NCBI GenBank assembly: GCA_963762575.1
Contig: CAVXLL010000001.1
Span: 868,001 to 932,000, forward strand
From: AP-15 sp963762575
GTDB taxonomy: Bacteria; Pseudomonadota; Alphaproteobacteria; ATCC43930; CGMCC-115725
Direction of reading: 5' to 3'
DNA: 64,000 nt
Position numbers and translations under genes: made by a program
The notes under the pieces: generated by a model
What the model was told of the DNA's origin: nothing
Seen by the model: only the letters and a program-made list of their open reading frames with translations
Databases searched by the model: none
In this document: positions 1 through 8,611 of the stretch, piece by piece
How positions within the stretch are numbered: position 1 is the first letter of the stretch
How the letters are laid out: each line of letters starts with the position of its first letter

Positions 1-357
1 GAGGTGCCGCACATCTCGCGGGTACTTTATGAAATCGCCGGCACGGGGCTCGAACTGCTCGACATCGAAGATCTGCGCCCGCATTACCCACCGACCTTGC
101 TACATTGGGCGCGCCGCCTCGAAGCGGAGCGCGACAAGGCGATCAAAGCGGCCGGCGCGCAGCGTTATCGGATCTGGCGGATGTACATGCCGGCGATGGC
201 CTATGCCTTCGATCAGGGCTGGCTCTCGGTGTATCAGGTCCTGGCGCAAAAAAACCGCGCGGATGGATTGGCGCCGCGGCCGTGGACGCGCTGCTACCAA
301 TATCAGCCGGCCGCACTCGTGCCGCTCACCAAGCGCCTGGACTGGGGCGATCTTTAA
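1..357 (+). CDS. CFA synthase-family methyltransferase, C-terminal fragment
   Basis: The reading frame is open from the first base of the window and ends at a TAA at 355-357, so about 118 C-terminal residues are present and the start lies outside. The fragment reads LLDIEDLRPHYPPTLLHWARR followed by a helical stretch rich in W, R and Y, which matches the C-terminal part of cyclopropane-fatty-acyl-phospholipid synthase-like SAM-dependent methyltransferases. Those enzymes methylenate or methylate membrane lipid acyl chains at the inner membrane. The SAM-binding core is not in the window, so the exact substrate cannot be judged. The gene ends 70 bp before fhs on the same strand. Confidence 0.72.
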   Translation, partial: EVPHISRVLYEIAGTGLELLDIEDLRPHYPPTLLHWARRLEAERDKAIKAAGAQRYRIWRMYMPAMAYAFDQGWLSVYQVLAQKNRADGLAPRPWTRCYQYQPAALVPLTKRLDWGDL

Positions 358-414
358 TGTCGAGGACGGTTGCACCGGTCCGCCCAGAGGGGTTAAGACC
401 CGCCATGACTTCGT

Positions 415-422
415 AAAGGAGG
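415..422 (+). promoter_or_regulatory. Shine-Dalgarno sequence fixing the fhs GTG start
   Basis: AAAGGAGG lies 5 nt before a GTG at 428. The frame is open far upstream (to about 29), but only this GTG has a near-perfect ribosome binding site, and starting there gives a protein of normal family length. Confidence 0.75.
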
Positions 423-427
423 ATGGC

Positions 428-2128
428 GTGGCGCGCGGAGACGAGCAACACAGAAACCCGAAATCCAACATCGAGATAGCTCAGGCCGCGACGATGCTGC
501 CGATCGGTGACATCGCCTCGGAGAAGCTGGGGATCCCGGATGATGCGGTCTCGCCCTATGGCAAATACAAGGCGAAGATCTCGCTCGATTACATCCGCTC
601 GCTTCCCGATCAGACTGCCAAGCTGATCCTCGTCACCGCGATCACTCCGACGCCGGCCGGCGAAGGTAAAACGACAACGACCGTCGGACTCGGCGACGCG
701 CTTAATTTGATCGGGAAAAAAGCCATGCTCTGCCTGCGCGAGGCGAGTATGGGTCCCTGCTTTGGCGTCAAGGGCGGCGCGGCGGGCGGCGGGTACGCGC
801 AGGTCGTGCCGATGGAGGATATCAACCTGCACTTCACCGGCGATCTCCACGCGATCGGTGCCGCCAATAACCTGCTCGCGGCGATGGTCGACAACCACAT
901 CTATTATGGGCTCGAACCGCACATCGATCCGCGCCGGGTCAGCTGGCGCCGTGCGATCGACATGAACGACCGCGCGCTGCGTTCGATCGTCTCCTCGCTC
1001 GGCGGCGTGGCCAACGGCTATCCTCGTGAGGACGGGTTCGATATTACCGCCGCCTCACAGGTGATGGCGACGTTTTGCATGGCGACCGACCTTCAGGACC
1101 TGCAGCGGCGGCTCGGGAACATAAATGTCGGCCAGACTCGGGACCGCAAGCCGGTGCGAGCTGCCGACGTCAAGGCGGCGGGGTCGATGACCGCCTTGCT
1201 CAAAGACGCGATCGCGCCCAACCTGGTGCAGACGCTCGAGCACAACCCGGTTTTTATCCACGGCGGCCCGTTCGCCAACATCGCGCATGGCTGCAATTCG
1301 GTGATCGCGACCAAATCGGCTTTGAAGCTGGTCGATTACGTCGTGACCGAGGCCGGATTCGGCGCCGATCTCGGCGCCGAAAAATTCTTCGACATCAAAT
1401 GCCGCAAGGCCGGACTCAAACCGGACGCGGCCGTCGTCGTCGCCACGATACGGGCGTTGAAAATGCATGGCGGCGTCGCCCGTGATGCCCTGCGCCAGGA
1501 GAACATTGCTGCGGTCGAACGCGGGTTCGCCAATCTCGCCCGCCACCTCGCCAATCTCCGTCAGTTCGGGGTTCCTGCGGTGGTGTCGGTCAATCGCTTC
1601 AGCGCCGATACCGCGCCGGAACTGGCTCGGCTGCAGAAGCTGTGCGCCGCGGAGGGTGTCAAAGCCGTCGTCGCCGACCACTGGGCCCAGGGCGGAGAGG
1701 GAGCGGTCGAGCTGGCGCGAGCCGTTGTCGATCTCGCGGAGAGCGGCGATTGCAAGTTTAGCTTCCTCTATCCGGATGAGATGCCGCTATGGGACAAGGC
1801 ACGTACGATCGCCCAGCGCGTCTACGGCGCGCGTGACATCGAAGCCGACAAATCGGTTCGCGACCAGTTTGCACAGCTGCAAGATCAAGGCTTCGGACAC
1901 TTCCCGGTATGCATCGCCAAAACCCAATTCAGCTTTACGACCGACCCCAACGCCAAAGGCGCACCGAGCGACCACATCGTGACGGTGCGCGAGGTGCGGC
2001 TGTCGGCCGGCGCCGAGTTCGTTGTTGCGATCTGCGGCGATATCATGACCTTGCCAGGCCTCCCGCGGGCACCGGCCGCGAATAATATCGAGGTCGACGC
2101 AGAGGGCCGGATCACGGGGCTGTTCTGA
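428..2128 (+). CDS. fhs: Formate--tetrahydrofolate ligase
   Basis: 566 residues, close to the usual 555-560 for this family. The enzyme joins formate to tetrahydrofolate with ATP, giving 10-formyl-THF for the one-carbon pool in the cytoplasm. The P-loop-like nucleotide motif TPTPAGEGKTTTT sits near residue 75, followed by the conserved LREASMGPCFGVKGGAAGGG block and, later, the HGGPFANIAHGCNS segment. The GTG start was chosen for its strong ribosome binding site. The next gene, 13 bp downstream, also works on formyl-folates, which supports a shared one-carbon operon. The whole frame is intact. Confidence 0.97.
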   Translation: MARGDEQHRNPKSNIEIAQAATMLPIGDIASEKLGIPDDAVSPYGKYKAKISLDYIRSLPDQTAKLILVTAITPTPAGEGKTTTTVGLGDALNLIGKKAMLCLREASMGPCFGVKGGAAGGGYAQVVPMEDINLHFTGDLHAIGAANNLLAAMVDNHIYYGLEPHIDPRRVSWRRAIDMNDRALRSIVSSLGGVANGYPREDGFDITAASQVMATFCMATDLQDLQRRLGNINVGQTRDRKPVRAADVKAAGSMTALLKDAIAPNLVQTLEHNPVFIHGGPFANIAHGCNSVIATKSALKLVDYVVTEAGFGADLGAEKFFDIKCRKAGLKPDAAVVVATIRALKMHGGVARDALRQENIAAVERGFANLARHLANLRQFGVPAVVSVNRFSADTAPELARLQKLCAAEGVKAVVADHWAQGGEGAVELARAVVDLAESGDCKFSFLYPDEMPLWDKARTIAQRVYGARDIEADKSVRDQFAQLQDQGFGHFPVCIAKTQFSFTTDPNAKGAPSDHIVTVREVRLSAGAEFVVAICGDIMTLPGLPRAPAANNIEVDAEGRITGLF

Positions 2129-2141
2129 GCGCGATCGAGAG

Positions 2142-2714
2142 GTGGACGGAGCCGAACTCAGGGCTTGGCGGCGGTCGGAGCGCCAGCGCCTGTTGGCGCT
2201 GCGCGCCACAGCGCCGCCCGTCGAGCGCCGGCTCTGGGGGACCCAAATCGAGGCGAAGCTGCGCACGCTGCTGCTCGAGCGGCCGGTCGGGATGCTCGGC
2301 GTCTACTGGCCGTTCCAGGCGGAATTCGATCCCCGAGGTTTGATCGAATGGGTGATAACGCAAGGTTTTGCAGTGGCGCTGCCCGCCGTTGTAGAAAAGA
2401 AGGGCCCGCTGGAGTACCGCTCTTGGCGGCCGGGCGGAGCTCTGGTCGACGGAGTGTGGAATATCCCGATCCCGGAGGCACGCGATGTCGTGCTGCCGCA
2501 AGCCGTGCTGGCGCCGCTCGTCGGATTTGACCGGCAATGCTACCGGCTCGGGTATGGCGGCGGCTATTTCGACCGGACCTTGGCAGCCTTCTCGACGCGG
2601 CCGCTGGCGATCGGCGTCGGCTACGAGATGTCGCAAATAGAGACGATCTTCCCGCAGTCGTTCGATATTCCCATGGATGTGATCGTTACCGAGGTTCGAA
2701 TTCAGCACCGGTGA
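2142..2714 (+). CDS. 5-formyltetrahydrofolate cyclo-ligase
   Basis: 190 residues beginning at a GTG with a GAGAGG element just before it. The family converts 5-formyl-THF to 5,10-methenyl-THF using ATP. The diagnostic C-terminal motif GFDRQCYRLGYGGGYFDRTL is present, as is the N-terminal R/K-rich segment that binds ATP phosphate. Length is normal. Placed 13 bp after fhs, it probably shares that transcript and returns the storage form 5-formyl-THF to the active folate pool. Confidence 0.93.
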   Translation: MDGAELRAWRRSERQRLLALRATAPPVERRLWGTQIEAKLRTLLLERPVGMLGVYWPFQAEFDPRGLIEWVITQGFAVALPAVVEKKGPLEYRSWRPGGALVDGVWNIPIPEARDVVLPQAVLAPLVGFDRQCYRLGYGGGYFDRTLAAFSTRPLAIGVGYEMSQIETIFPQSFDIPMDVIVTEVRIQHR

Positions 2715-2792
2715 TCGAGCCGCGCCGATGGCCGATGTTCATGGCAGCCGGTTAAGAAATTCTCTCTCCTCCCAGTTTTGCACACTATATGA

Positions 2793-2825
2793 GCGATGCG
2801 GCCCTCGCCGGCCCGGCCGCATCGC
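2793..2825 (+). promoter_or_regulatory. GC-rich hairpin in the hsp20 leader
   Basis: A perfect 11-bp inverted repeat (GCGATGCGGCC at 2793-2803, GGCCGCATCGC at 2815-2825) with an 11-nt loop ends 2 nt before the GGAG ribosome binding site of the hsp20 gene. Heat-shock genes are often controlled by leader structures or operators. It does not match the CIRCE operator, and the arms do not cover the ribosome binding site, so the role is open: an RNA structure or a protein operator. Confidence 0.5.
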
Positions 2826-2837
2826 GCGGAGTTGATA

Positions 2838-3233
2838 ATGCCACACCGACAGCTCGACAGGCTGATGTGGGCGCAGGCCTACGAGGCAATGGAGCGCGCT
2901 CAGCGCCTCCATCGCCAATTCTTTCATCGTGCCCACAGCGCGCCATGCTGGGAAGCACCGGTGGACATTTTTGAGACCGACACTGCGCTCACGATCGTGA
3001 TCGCCCTGCCGGGGGTGGACCCTGACCAAGTGCAGGTAACACTCAGCGCCGGCGTGTTGATCGTCAGCGGCGAACGCCCCTTACCCGTCGAAGTGGAGAA
3101 TGCGCGGATCCATCGGCTGGAGATTCCGCACGGGCATTTTCAGCGGCGGATCGAGCTGCCGCCGGCGCGACTCGAAATCTCCGGCCGGCATCTCGCCAAT
3201 GGCTGCCTGATGCTGCAGCTGCACAAGTCTTGA
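2838..3233 (+). CDS. Hsp20 / alpha-crystallin small heat-shock protein
   Basis: 131 residues from the ATG at 2838, which has GGAG 6 nt upstream; a longer frame starts at 2796 but would run through the leader hairpin. The alpha-crystallin domain occupies about residues 45-128: DIFETDTALTIVIALPGVDP, then GVLIVSGERP, then the FQRRIELP strand and a final NGCLMLQL strand in place of the usual NGVLTI. Small heat-shock proteins are ATP-independent holdases. The N-terminal arm is short and rich in H, R and Q. The stop overlaps an alternative TTG start of lon, so chaperone and protease appear to be co-transcribed. Confidence 0.9.
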   Translation: MPHRQLDRLMWAQAYEAMERAQRLHRQFFHRAHSAPCWEAPVDIFETDTALTIVIALPGVDPDQVQVTLSAGVLIVSGERPLPVEVENARIHRLEIPHGHFQRRIELPPARLEISGRHLANGCLMLQLHKS

Positions 3234-3244
3234 GGATATCCGCC

Positions 3245-5689
3245 ATGGCTTTGGAGGACCGGGAACTACGTACCTCGGGCAGCATCGCGCCCCCACCCCC
3301 CGGTAATGTTGAAATGGGATCGGCTGCCGTCGCGGCATTGCCGGAGGACGCGCTGATCCTTATTCCAACCCGCAACCTTGTTCTGTTCCCTGGCACGGTG
3401 CTGCCCATAACACTCGGCCGGCAGCGTTCGGTGTTGGCGGCGCAGACAGCGATGCGGCTCAACCGGACCGTCGGGTTGGTCTTGCAGCGCGACCCTGGCA
3501 TCGACGACCCGATCCCGGTCGATCTGCATCGCATGGGCACCGAAGCGAGCCTGTTGCGTTACGTCACCAGCCCGGACGGCGGTCATCACGCGATCTGCCA
3601 GGGCGAGCGCCGTTTTCGCATTCTCGATTTTCTCGACGGCTATCCGTTTCTCGCCGCCCGGGTCGAGCGGATCCAGGAGACCGAGGCTACGAACATGGAC
3701 GTCGCCGCGCGGCTCCTCAATCTACGGAACCAGGCGCTCGAGGTACTCCAGCTTTTGCCGCAGACCCCGGCCGAGCTCGTAAATGCCGTGCAATCGGTGA
3801 CCTCGGCCGCGGCGCTCGCCGATTTGATTGCGAGCTTCATGGACATCACGCCGCAGGAAAAAGAGGAGATTCTGGAGACGGTCGATATCGAGCGCCGGCT
3901 CGAGCGCGTATCGGAATTGCTGGCCTACCGAATCGAGGTTCTGCGGTTGTCGCGTCAGATCAGCGAGCAGACCAAAGGCAAGATCGACGACCGCCAGCGC
4001 GAATTCCTGCTCCGCGAGCAGATGAAGACGATCCAGAAGGAACTTGGCGAGGGCGAGGACGCGAAAGCTCAGGAAATTGCCGAGCTAACGAAGAAGATCG
4101 CCGAGGCGAAGATGCCGCCCGAGGTCGAGGAGCATGTAAAAAGGGAGCTTGCCCGGCTCGACCGGATGCCGGAGGCGTCGGGTGAGTACTCGATGGCTCG
4201 CACCTACCTAGAATGGTTGACCGAGCTCCCGTGGTCTGTCGAATTCGGGAAAATCGGTCGACATCGCCGAGGCGCGCCGCATTCTCGACGCAGACCATTA
4301 CGGCCTCAGAAAGATCAAGCGGCGCATCCTGGAATATCTCGCGATCCAGCAGCTGAACCCGGGCGGCCGCAGCCCGATCCTGTGCTTTGTCGGTCCGCCC
4401 GGTGTCGGCAAGACCTCATTGGGGCAGAGCATCGCCAGGGCGACCGGCCGCAAATTCGTTCGGGTCAGTCTCGGCGGCACCCACGACGAGGCCGAGATCC
4501 GCGGACACCGCCGCACCTATATCGGCGCGCTGCCGGGGAACATCATCCAGGGGATCCGCCGGGCCGGCGCGCGGGATTGCGTGATGATGCTCGACGAGAT
4601 CGACAAGCTTGGCCGCGGTATCCAAGGCGATCCTTCCTCGGCCCTCCTCGAGGTGCTCGACCCCGAGCAGAACTCGACTTTTCGCGACAATTATCTCGGC
4701 GTGCCGTTCGACCTCTCGAAGGTCATGTTTATTACGACGGCGAACGTCCTCGACAGCATCCCGGGGCCGCTTCGCGATCGCATGGAGGTCATCGACCTGC
4801 CCGGCTATGTCGAGGACGAAAAGTTCGAGATCGCCCGCCGCTATCTCGTCGACCGGCAGCTCAAAGCCAACGGATTGACCGCCGAGCAGGCAGAGATAAC
4901 CGACGCAGCGATCCACGCGATCATCCGCGACTACACTCGCGAGGCTGGCGTGCGCCAGCTCGAGCGGGAAATCGGAGCGGTGTTGCGCAATGCCGCGATG
5001 AGGATTGCCGAGGGCACCGCGCGGCACGTCCGGATCGAGCCGGAAGACCTCAAGGAAATCCTGGGCCCCCCCGGTTCGAGGGCGAGGTCGCCATGCGCAC
5101 CAGCGTTCCCGGCGTAGCCACCGGGCTCGCCTGGACACCGGTGGGCGGCGACATACTGTTTATCGAGGCGACCCGAATCCCCGGCGCCGGCCATTTGATC
5201 CTGACCGGCCAGCTCGGCGACGTCATGAAGGAGAGCGCGCAGGCAGCGCTGACCCTCGTCAAGGGCAGAGCAGCGGCGCTCGGGCTCGATCCCGGGATGT
5301 TCGAAAAGAGCGACATCCACATCCACGTCCCTGCCGGCGCCATCCCGAAGGACGGGCCGAGCGCGGGCGTGGCAATGTTCACCGCCCTCGTTTCGCTGGT
5401 GACCAATCGAACGGTGCGCAGCGACACTGCGATGACCGGGGAGATCAGTTTGCGCGGCCTTGTGCTGCCGGTCGGCGGCATCAAGGAAAAAGTCGTCGCC
5501 GCCGCCCGGGCATCTCTCACGACGGTCATCCTCCCGGCGCGCAACCGCAAGGATTACGAAGACATCCCCGAGAGCGCACGCAACAGCCTGCGCTTTAGGT
5601 GGGCCGAGCGGGTCGAGGACGTCATCGAGGCGGCACTCGAGCCGGCCGCTCAAGACAGCCCCGCCATGGCTGAGGTTGCGGGGGATTGA
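3245..5689 (+). CDS. lon: ATP-dependent protease Lon (two compensating frameshifts)
   Basis: The family is a homo-hexameric cytoplasmic protease that degrades damaged and regulatory proteins. The N-terminal LON domain begins at LILIPTRNLVLFPG, the AAA+ module has Walker A GPPGVGKTS and Walker B VMMLDEIDKL, and the protease domain has the catalytic Ser in PKDGPSAGVAM and Lys in GGIKEKVVAAA. The frame is broken twice. An extra A in AAAA at 4250-4253 moves the coding to the next frame, and one C too few in the C7 run at 5066-5072 moves it back. Total length is an exact multiple of three (814 aa), typical of Lon. Both breaks are in homopolymers and every domain is otherwise conserved, so sequence error is likelier than inactivation. 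ATG at 3245 has GAGG 9 nt upstream. Confidence 0.93.
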   Translation: MALEDRELRTSGSIAPPPPGNVEMGSAAVAALPEDALILIPTRNLVLFPGTVLPITLGRQRSVLAAQTAMRLNRTVGLVLQRDPGIDDPIPVDLHRMGTEASLLRYVTSPDGGHHAICQGERRFRILDFLDGYPFLAARVERIQETEATNMDVAARLLNLRNQALEVLQLLPQTPAELVNAVQSVTSAAALADLIASFMDITPQEKEEILETVDIERRLERVSELLAYRIEVLRLSRQISEQTKGKIDDRQREFLLREQMKTIQKELGEGEDAKAQEIAELTKKIAEAKMPPEVEEHVKRELARLDRMPEASGEYSMARTYLEWLTELPWSVEFGKIGRHRRGAPHSRRRPLRPQKDQAAHPGISRDPAAEPGRPQPDPVLCRSARCRQDLIGAEHRQGDRPQIRSGQSRRHPRRGRDPRTPPHLYRRAAGEHHPGDPPGRRAGLRDDARRDRQAWPRYPRRSFLGPPRGARPRAELDFSRQLSRRAVRPLEGHVYYDGERPRQHPGAASRSHGGHRPARLCRGRKVRDRPPLSRRPAAQSQRIDRRAGRDNRRSDPRDHPRLHSRGWRAPARAGNRSGVAQCRDEDCRGHRAARPDRAGRPQGNPGPPRFEGEVAMRTSVPGVATGLAWTPVGGDILFIEATRIPGAGHLILTGQLGDVMKESAQAALTLVKGRAAALGLDPGMFEKSDIHIHVPAGAIPKDGPSAGVAMFTALVSLVTNRTVRSDTAMTGEISLRGLVLPVGGIKEKVVAAARASLTTVILPARNRKDYEDIPESARNSLRFRWAERVEDVIEAALEPAAQDSPAMAEVAGD

Positions 5690-5745
5690 GGTGGTGGTTC
5701 CGAAGGCGGCGCTACCCGCACCCACCAGACGCGAAGGGCTTGGTC

Positions 5746-5849
5746 CCCCCTCTCCGCGCTGCGGGAGAGGAGCTTTAAGTCGAGACCGTCGTAGCCCCTC
5801 TCTCCGCGCCGCGGGAGAGGGTGCCGAGCGCAGCGAAGCGGGTGAGGGT
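5746..5849. repeat. REP-like palindromic repeat, two hairpins
   Basis: In the 335-bp gap after lon, two hairpins of the form CCTCTCCGCG...GCGGGAGAGG (5746-5770 and 5795-5821) are followed by a TGCCGAGCG...GCGGGTGAGGG tail. This pattern is a common dispersed extragenic repeat in alphaproteobacterial genomes. It may also act as a transcription stop between the convergent lon and micro-protein genes. The rest of the gap (5690-5745 and 5850-6024) holds nothing I recognise. Confidence 0.7.
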
Positions 5850-6024
5850 CTTGCTGCGGCTCAAAATTTCTCCGCGGGGTAGCGCACCCGTTCCTCCCGG
5901 GCGCCGCCGTTTACGCCGGGCCCGGCGAGCCGGCGCCCGAGCATCCTTCAGATGTGCACGCGATCGAAGCCGGTACGGGTCATGGCCCACCGATCGAGGG
6001 CTGAATCCCAGAAGCGCCGAGATA

Positions 6025-6138
6025 TCAAGTTCTGGTAACTTGTTGCACCTTGCTGGCCGGCTCTTTTGGCGACCCCTTCTTTTTCTGTTTGGGCTTTTTG
6101 GCCTCGCGGGTCTTCCCCTTCTGCTCCTTGTTCGCCAT
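6025..6138 (-). CDS. Lysine-rich 37-residue micro-protein
   Basis: ATG at 6138 is preceded by a near-perfect AAGGAGG ribosome binding site 5 nt upstream and runs to a TGA at 6025-6027. The product (MANKEQKGKTREAKKPKQKK, then KGSPKEPASKVQQVTRT) has about a third lysine and arginine and no hydrophobic segment. Small basic proteins with MANKEQKG-like starts occur in other alphaproteobacteria as conserved hypotheticals. Function is unknown; nucleic-acid or ribosome association would fit the charge, but this is inference. It lies 11 bp after the amidase and may be its last cistron. Confidence 0.7.
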   Translation of the reverse strand: MANKEQKGKTREAKKPKQKKKGSPKEPASKVQQVTRT

Positions 6139-6149
6139 TCCATCCTCCT

Positions 6150-7621
6150 TCATAAGCTCCGGCTCACCGGTATCTTAGCCTTGACGGCGGTGTCGGCCGG
6201 GCGGGCGATCTTGTCGAGGCATCCGCTCAGTTCCGGGCTCGGCCAAACGGGGCCGGCGGCTTCTTCATAGGCCCGACAGGCCTGCAGCACACCAAGATCG
6301 TCGTAAAGCGGGCCCGTCACCATCAACCCGATCGGCAGCCCATCGGCAAAACCGCAGGGAACCGAGCAGGACGGGTTCTTGGTCAGGTTGAAGACGTAGG
6401 TGTACGTCACCCAGCTCCACGCGTTGCTCGGGCTCGGCAACTCCTCGCTGCGCGGGTCGGCATAGGCCGCCGGGATCGGCATGGTTGGCGACAGCAGCAG
6501 ATCGAAGCGATCGAAGAATAGTCTCAGCCTCTGGCCCAGCGCCACGCGCTGCGCGACCGCCTCGACGTATTGTTCCTGGGTCACGGCCTCGCCGCGCCGG
6601 CACATTTCGACGAGGCCGGGGTCCATCAACGCAACGGCCCCGGGGTTCTGCGCCCGCAGCAACGCCCAGAACCCGCCGAGGGCGAGCGTCTGGAAAATCG
6701 GCATCGGCGATTCCGAGAACGGGTCCGCCTCTTCGACGACAGCGCCCAACTCGGCGAAGATTTGGGCGGCGCGCTCGACCGCCGCGCGGACTGCCGGCGC
6801 GGGCTCGGCGTAGCCAAGGGTCGGCGACAGCGCGACACGCTTGCCCTTGATGGGGCTTTCGCGGACATGCTCGCGATAAGCGATCCCGTCATCGGGCAGG
6901 CTGTGCCAGTCGCGCGAGTCGGGTCCCTTCATTGCGTCGAGCATCAAAGCCGCATCGCCCACGGTGCGCGTCATCGGCCCGACATGCGCGACATCACCAA
7001 AGGCAGAGGGCGGATACGCCGCCACCCAAAGGTCGGTTTATGGCCGACAATGCCGCAGAATGCGGCCGGGATGCGGATCGAGCCGCCGGCGTCGGTGCCG
7101 ACCGCGAGAGGACAGACGCCGGCCAGCACCGCGGCGCCGCTGCCCCCGCTGCTGCCACCGGGGGTTCGTTCCTGGTTCCACGGGTTGCGGGTGACACCGC
7201 TGAGCGGCGAGTCGGTCACCCCTTTCCAGCCGAATTCGGGGGTCGTCGTCTTGCCGAAGAACACTGCACCCTCGGCCCGCAGCCGGGCCGGCACCGGCGC
7301 GTCCTCGTCCCAAGCCTGGTTGGGATCGATGGTGCGCGAGCCCAACAGACGGGGCCAGCCTCGGGTCAGCAGCGTGTCCTTCAGCGCAACCGGCACACCA
7401 TCTAGCAGGCCCTGCGGCTCGCCCTTTTGCCAGCGCGCTTCGGACGCCCGGGCCATTGTCAACCCCGTCTCGGGATCATAGAGAACGAAGGCGTTGATCG
7501 CGCTTTCATAAGTCTCGAGCCGGCTCAGCGTGTGCTCGATGACCTCGACGGGCGACAGCTGCCTGCCCCGGTACAGGGCGAGCAGCCGAGTCGCCGGCAT
7601 AAAAGCGATATCGTCAGCCAC
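6150..7621 (-). CDS. Amidase (amidase signature family), frameshifted
   Basis: The N-terminal part (GTG start at 7621, GAGGGA site upstream) carries the catalytic Lys in VPVALKDTLL and the signature GGSSGGSGAAVLAG with TDAGGSIRIPAA, the Ser-cisSer-Lys triad of this hydrolase family. The reading then breaks in GHKPTFG near 7023-7029 and continues in another frame as VAAYPPSAFGDVAHVGPMTRTV to the C-terminus at 6150. The span is 3n+2, consistent with one lost base in the GGG run. The combined length, about 490 residues, is normal. The substrate cannot be told; context (hydroxyacid dehydrogenase and enolase-superfamily genes in the same operon, 12 bp upstream) suggests catabolism of an amide or hydroxy acid. 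Confidence 0.88.
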
Positions 7622-7633
7622 GTGGCGCTTCCC

Positions 7634-8611
7634 TCAGGTCGTGATCACGACGTTCTTCAGCGGCTCGCCGCGGACGAAGCGGTTGATGTTGCCCGCCACT
7701 TCGGCCCAACGCCGCGCCACCATGCCCTCGGTCCAGCCGGAGCAATGCGGCGTCATGATGACGTTGGGCAGTTCGTGGAATGGATGGCGCGATGGGCGGC
7801 GTTCCGGCTCGGCTGCATTTGGGTATCGCCACCATACGTCGAGCGCCGCTCCGCCGATCGTGCGGTCACGCAGCGCAGTATAAATCGCGTCCTCGTCAAC
7901 GACCGTGCCGCGCGCGATGTTGACCAGAAACGCCGAACGCTTCATCAGCGCGAACCGGCGCGCGTCAATCAGCCCCTCGGTCTCCGGGCCGAGGGCGGTG
8001 CACAGCACGACATAGTCGCATTCCGGAAGCATACGGTCGAGCTCGCTCAACCGGAAGACCCGCTCGACCCCCCTCCCCGGCTCCCGCGCGCTGCGGTTTG
8101 CGGCGATGATGCGGCAGCCGAACGCGGCGGCGCGGCGCGCCACCTCATGACCGACCCGGCCGAGCCCGATGATGCCGACCGTGCCGCCCAAGATCTCCCC
8201 GTGCGGCGCCCCGCTCTGCACCCAGCTGGGTTGCCAGGACGAGCGGGAGCGAAAGTCGCCCTCGATTTCCCTGAACCGGTGGCTCCAAACCAGCATGACC
8301 ATCAGGATGTATTCGGCGATCGCCGTCTCGTGGCCGAAGGCGTTGCAGACCGTGACCCGGCGCGGCAAGGCGGCGAGGTCGATCAGTTCGATGCCGGTGG
8401 CGACCGATTGCACCAGCTTTACACGGAGCGCCGGCGGGTATTCCGCGCGCCAATGATTGGTGACGAGGATGTCGGCACCGGCTGCAGCCTCGGGCGATTG
8501 CGTCAGCTGCTGCGGATCGGCAAGGATCTCGACGCTCAGACCGGGCGGCAATCGATCCTTGATGCCGCTCGCGGTGTCGGCCGCGACGTTGCCGAGAAAC
8601 AGCGCTTTCAT
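7634..8611 (-). CDS. D-2-hydroxyacid dehydrogenase (NAD-binding)
   Basis: 325 residues from the ATG at 8611 (MKALFLGNVAADT); the open frame upstream is antisense to the neighbouring gene and was not used. The Rossmann motif GGTVGIIGLGRVGHEVARR lies near residue 150, followed by the family signature LMKRSAFLVNIARGTVVDE with the substrate-binding Arg, and a C-terminal His in TPHCSGWTEG. These enzymes interconvert 2-oxoacids and D-2-hydroxyacids with NAD(P)H. The start overlaps the stop of the enolase-superfamily gene as ATGA, so the two are translationally coupled. Confidence 0.92.
   Translation of the reverse strand: MKALFLGNVAADTASGIKDRLPPGLSVEILADPQQLTQSPEAAAGADILVTNHWRAEYPPALRVKLVQSVATGIELIDLAALPRRVTVCNAFGHETAIAEYILMVMLVWSHRFREIEGDFRSRSSWQPSWVQSGAPHGEILGGTVGIIGLGRVGHEVARRAAAFGCRIIAANRSAREPGRGVERVFRLSELDRMLPECDYVVLCTALGPETEGLIDARRFALMKRSAFLVNIARGTVVDEDAIYTALRDRTIGGAALDVWWRYPNAAEPERRPSRHPFHELPNVIMTPHCSGWTEGMVARRWAEVAGNINRFVRGEPLKNVVITT

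Noticed and set aside
4250..5072. Programmed ribosomal frameshifting in lon
   Set aside because: Two opposite shifts in plain homopolymers, without slippery heptamer, stop codon context or pseudoknot, and no precedent in Lon; sequence error is simpler.
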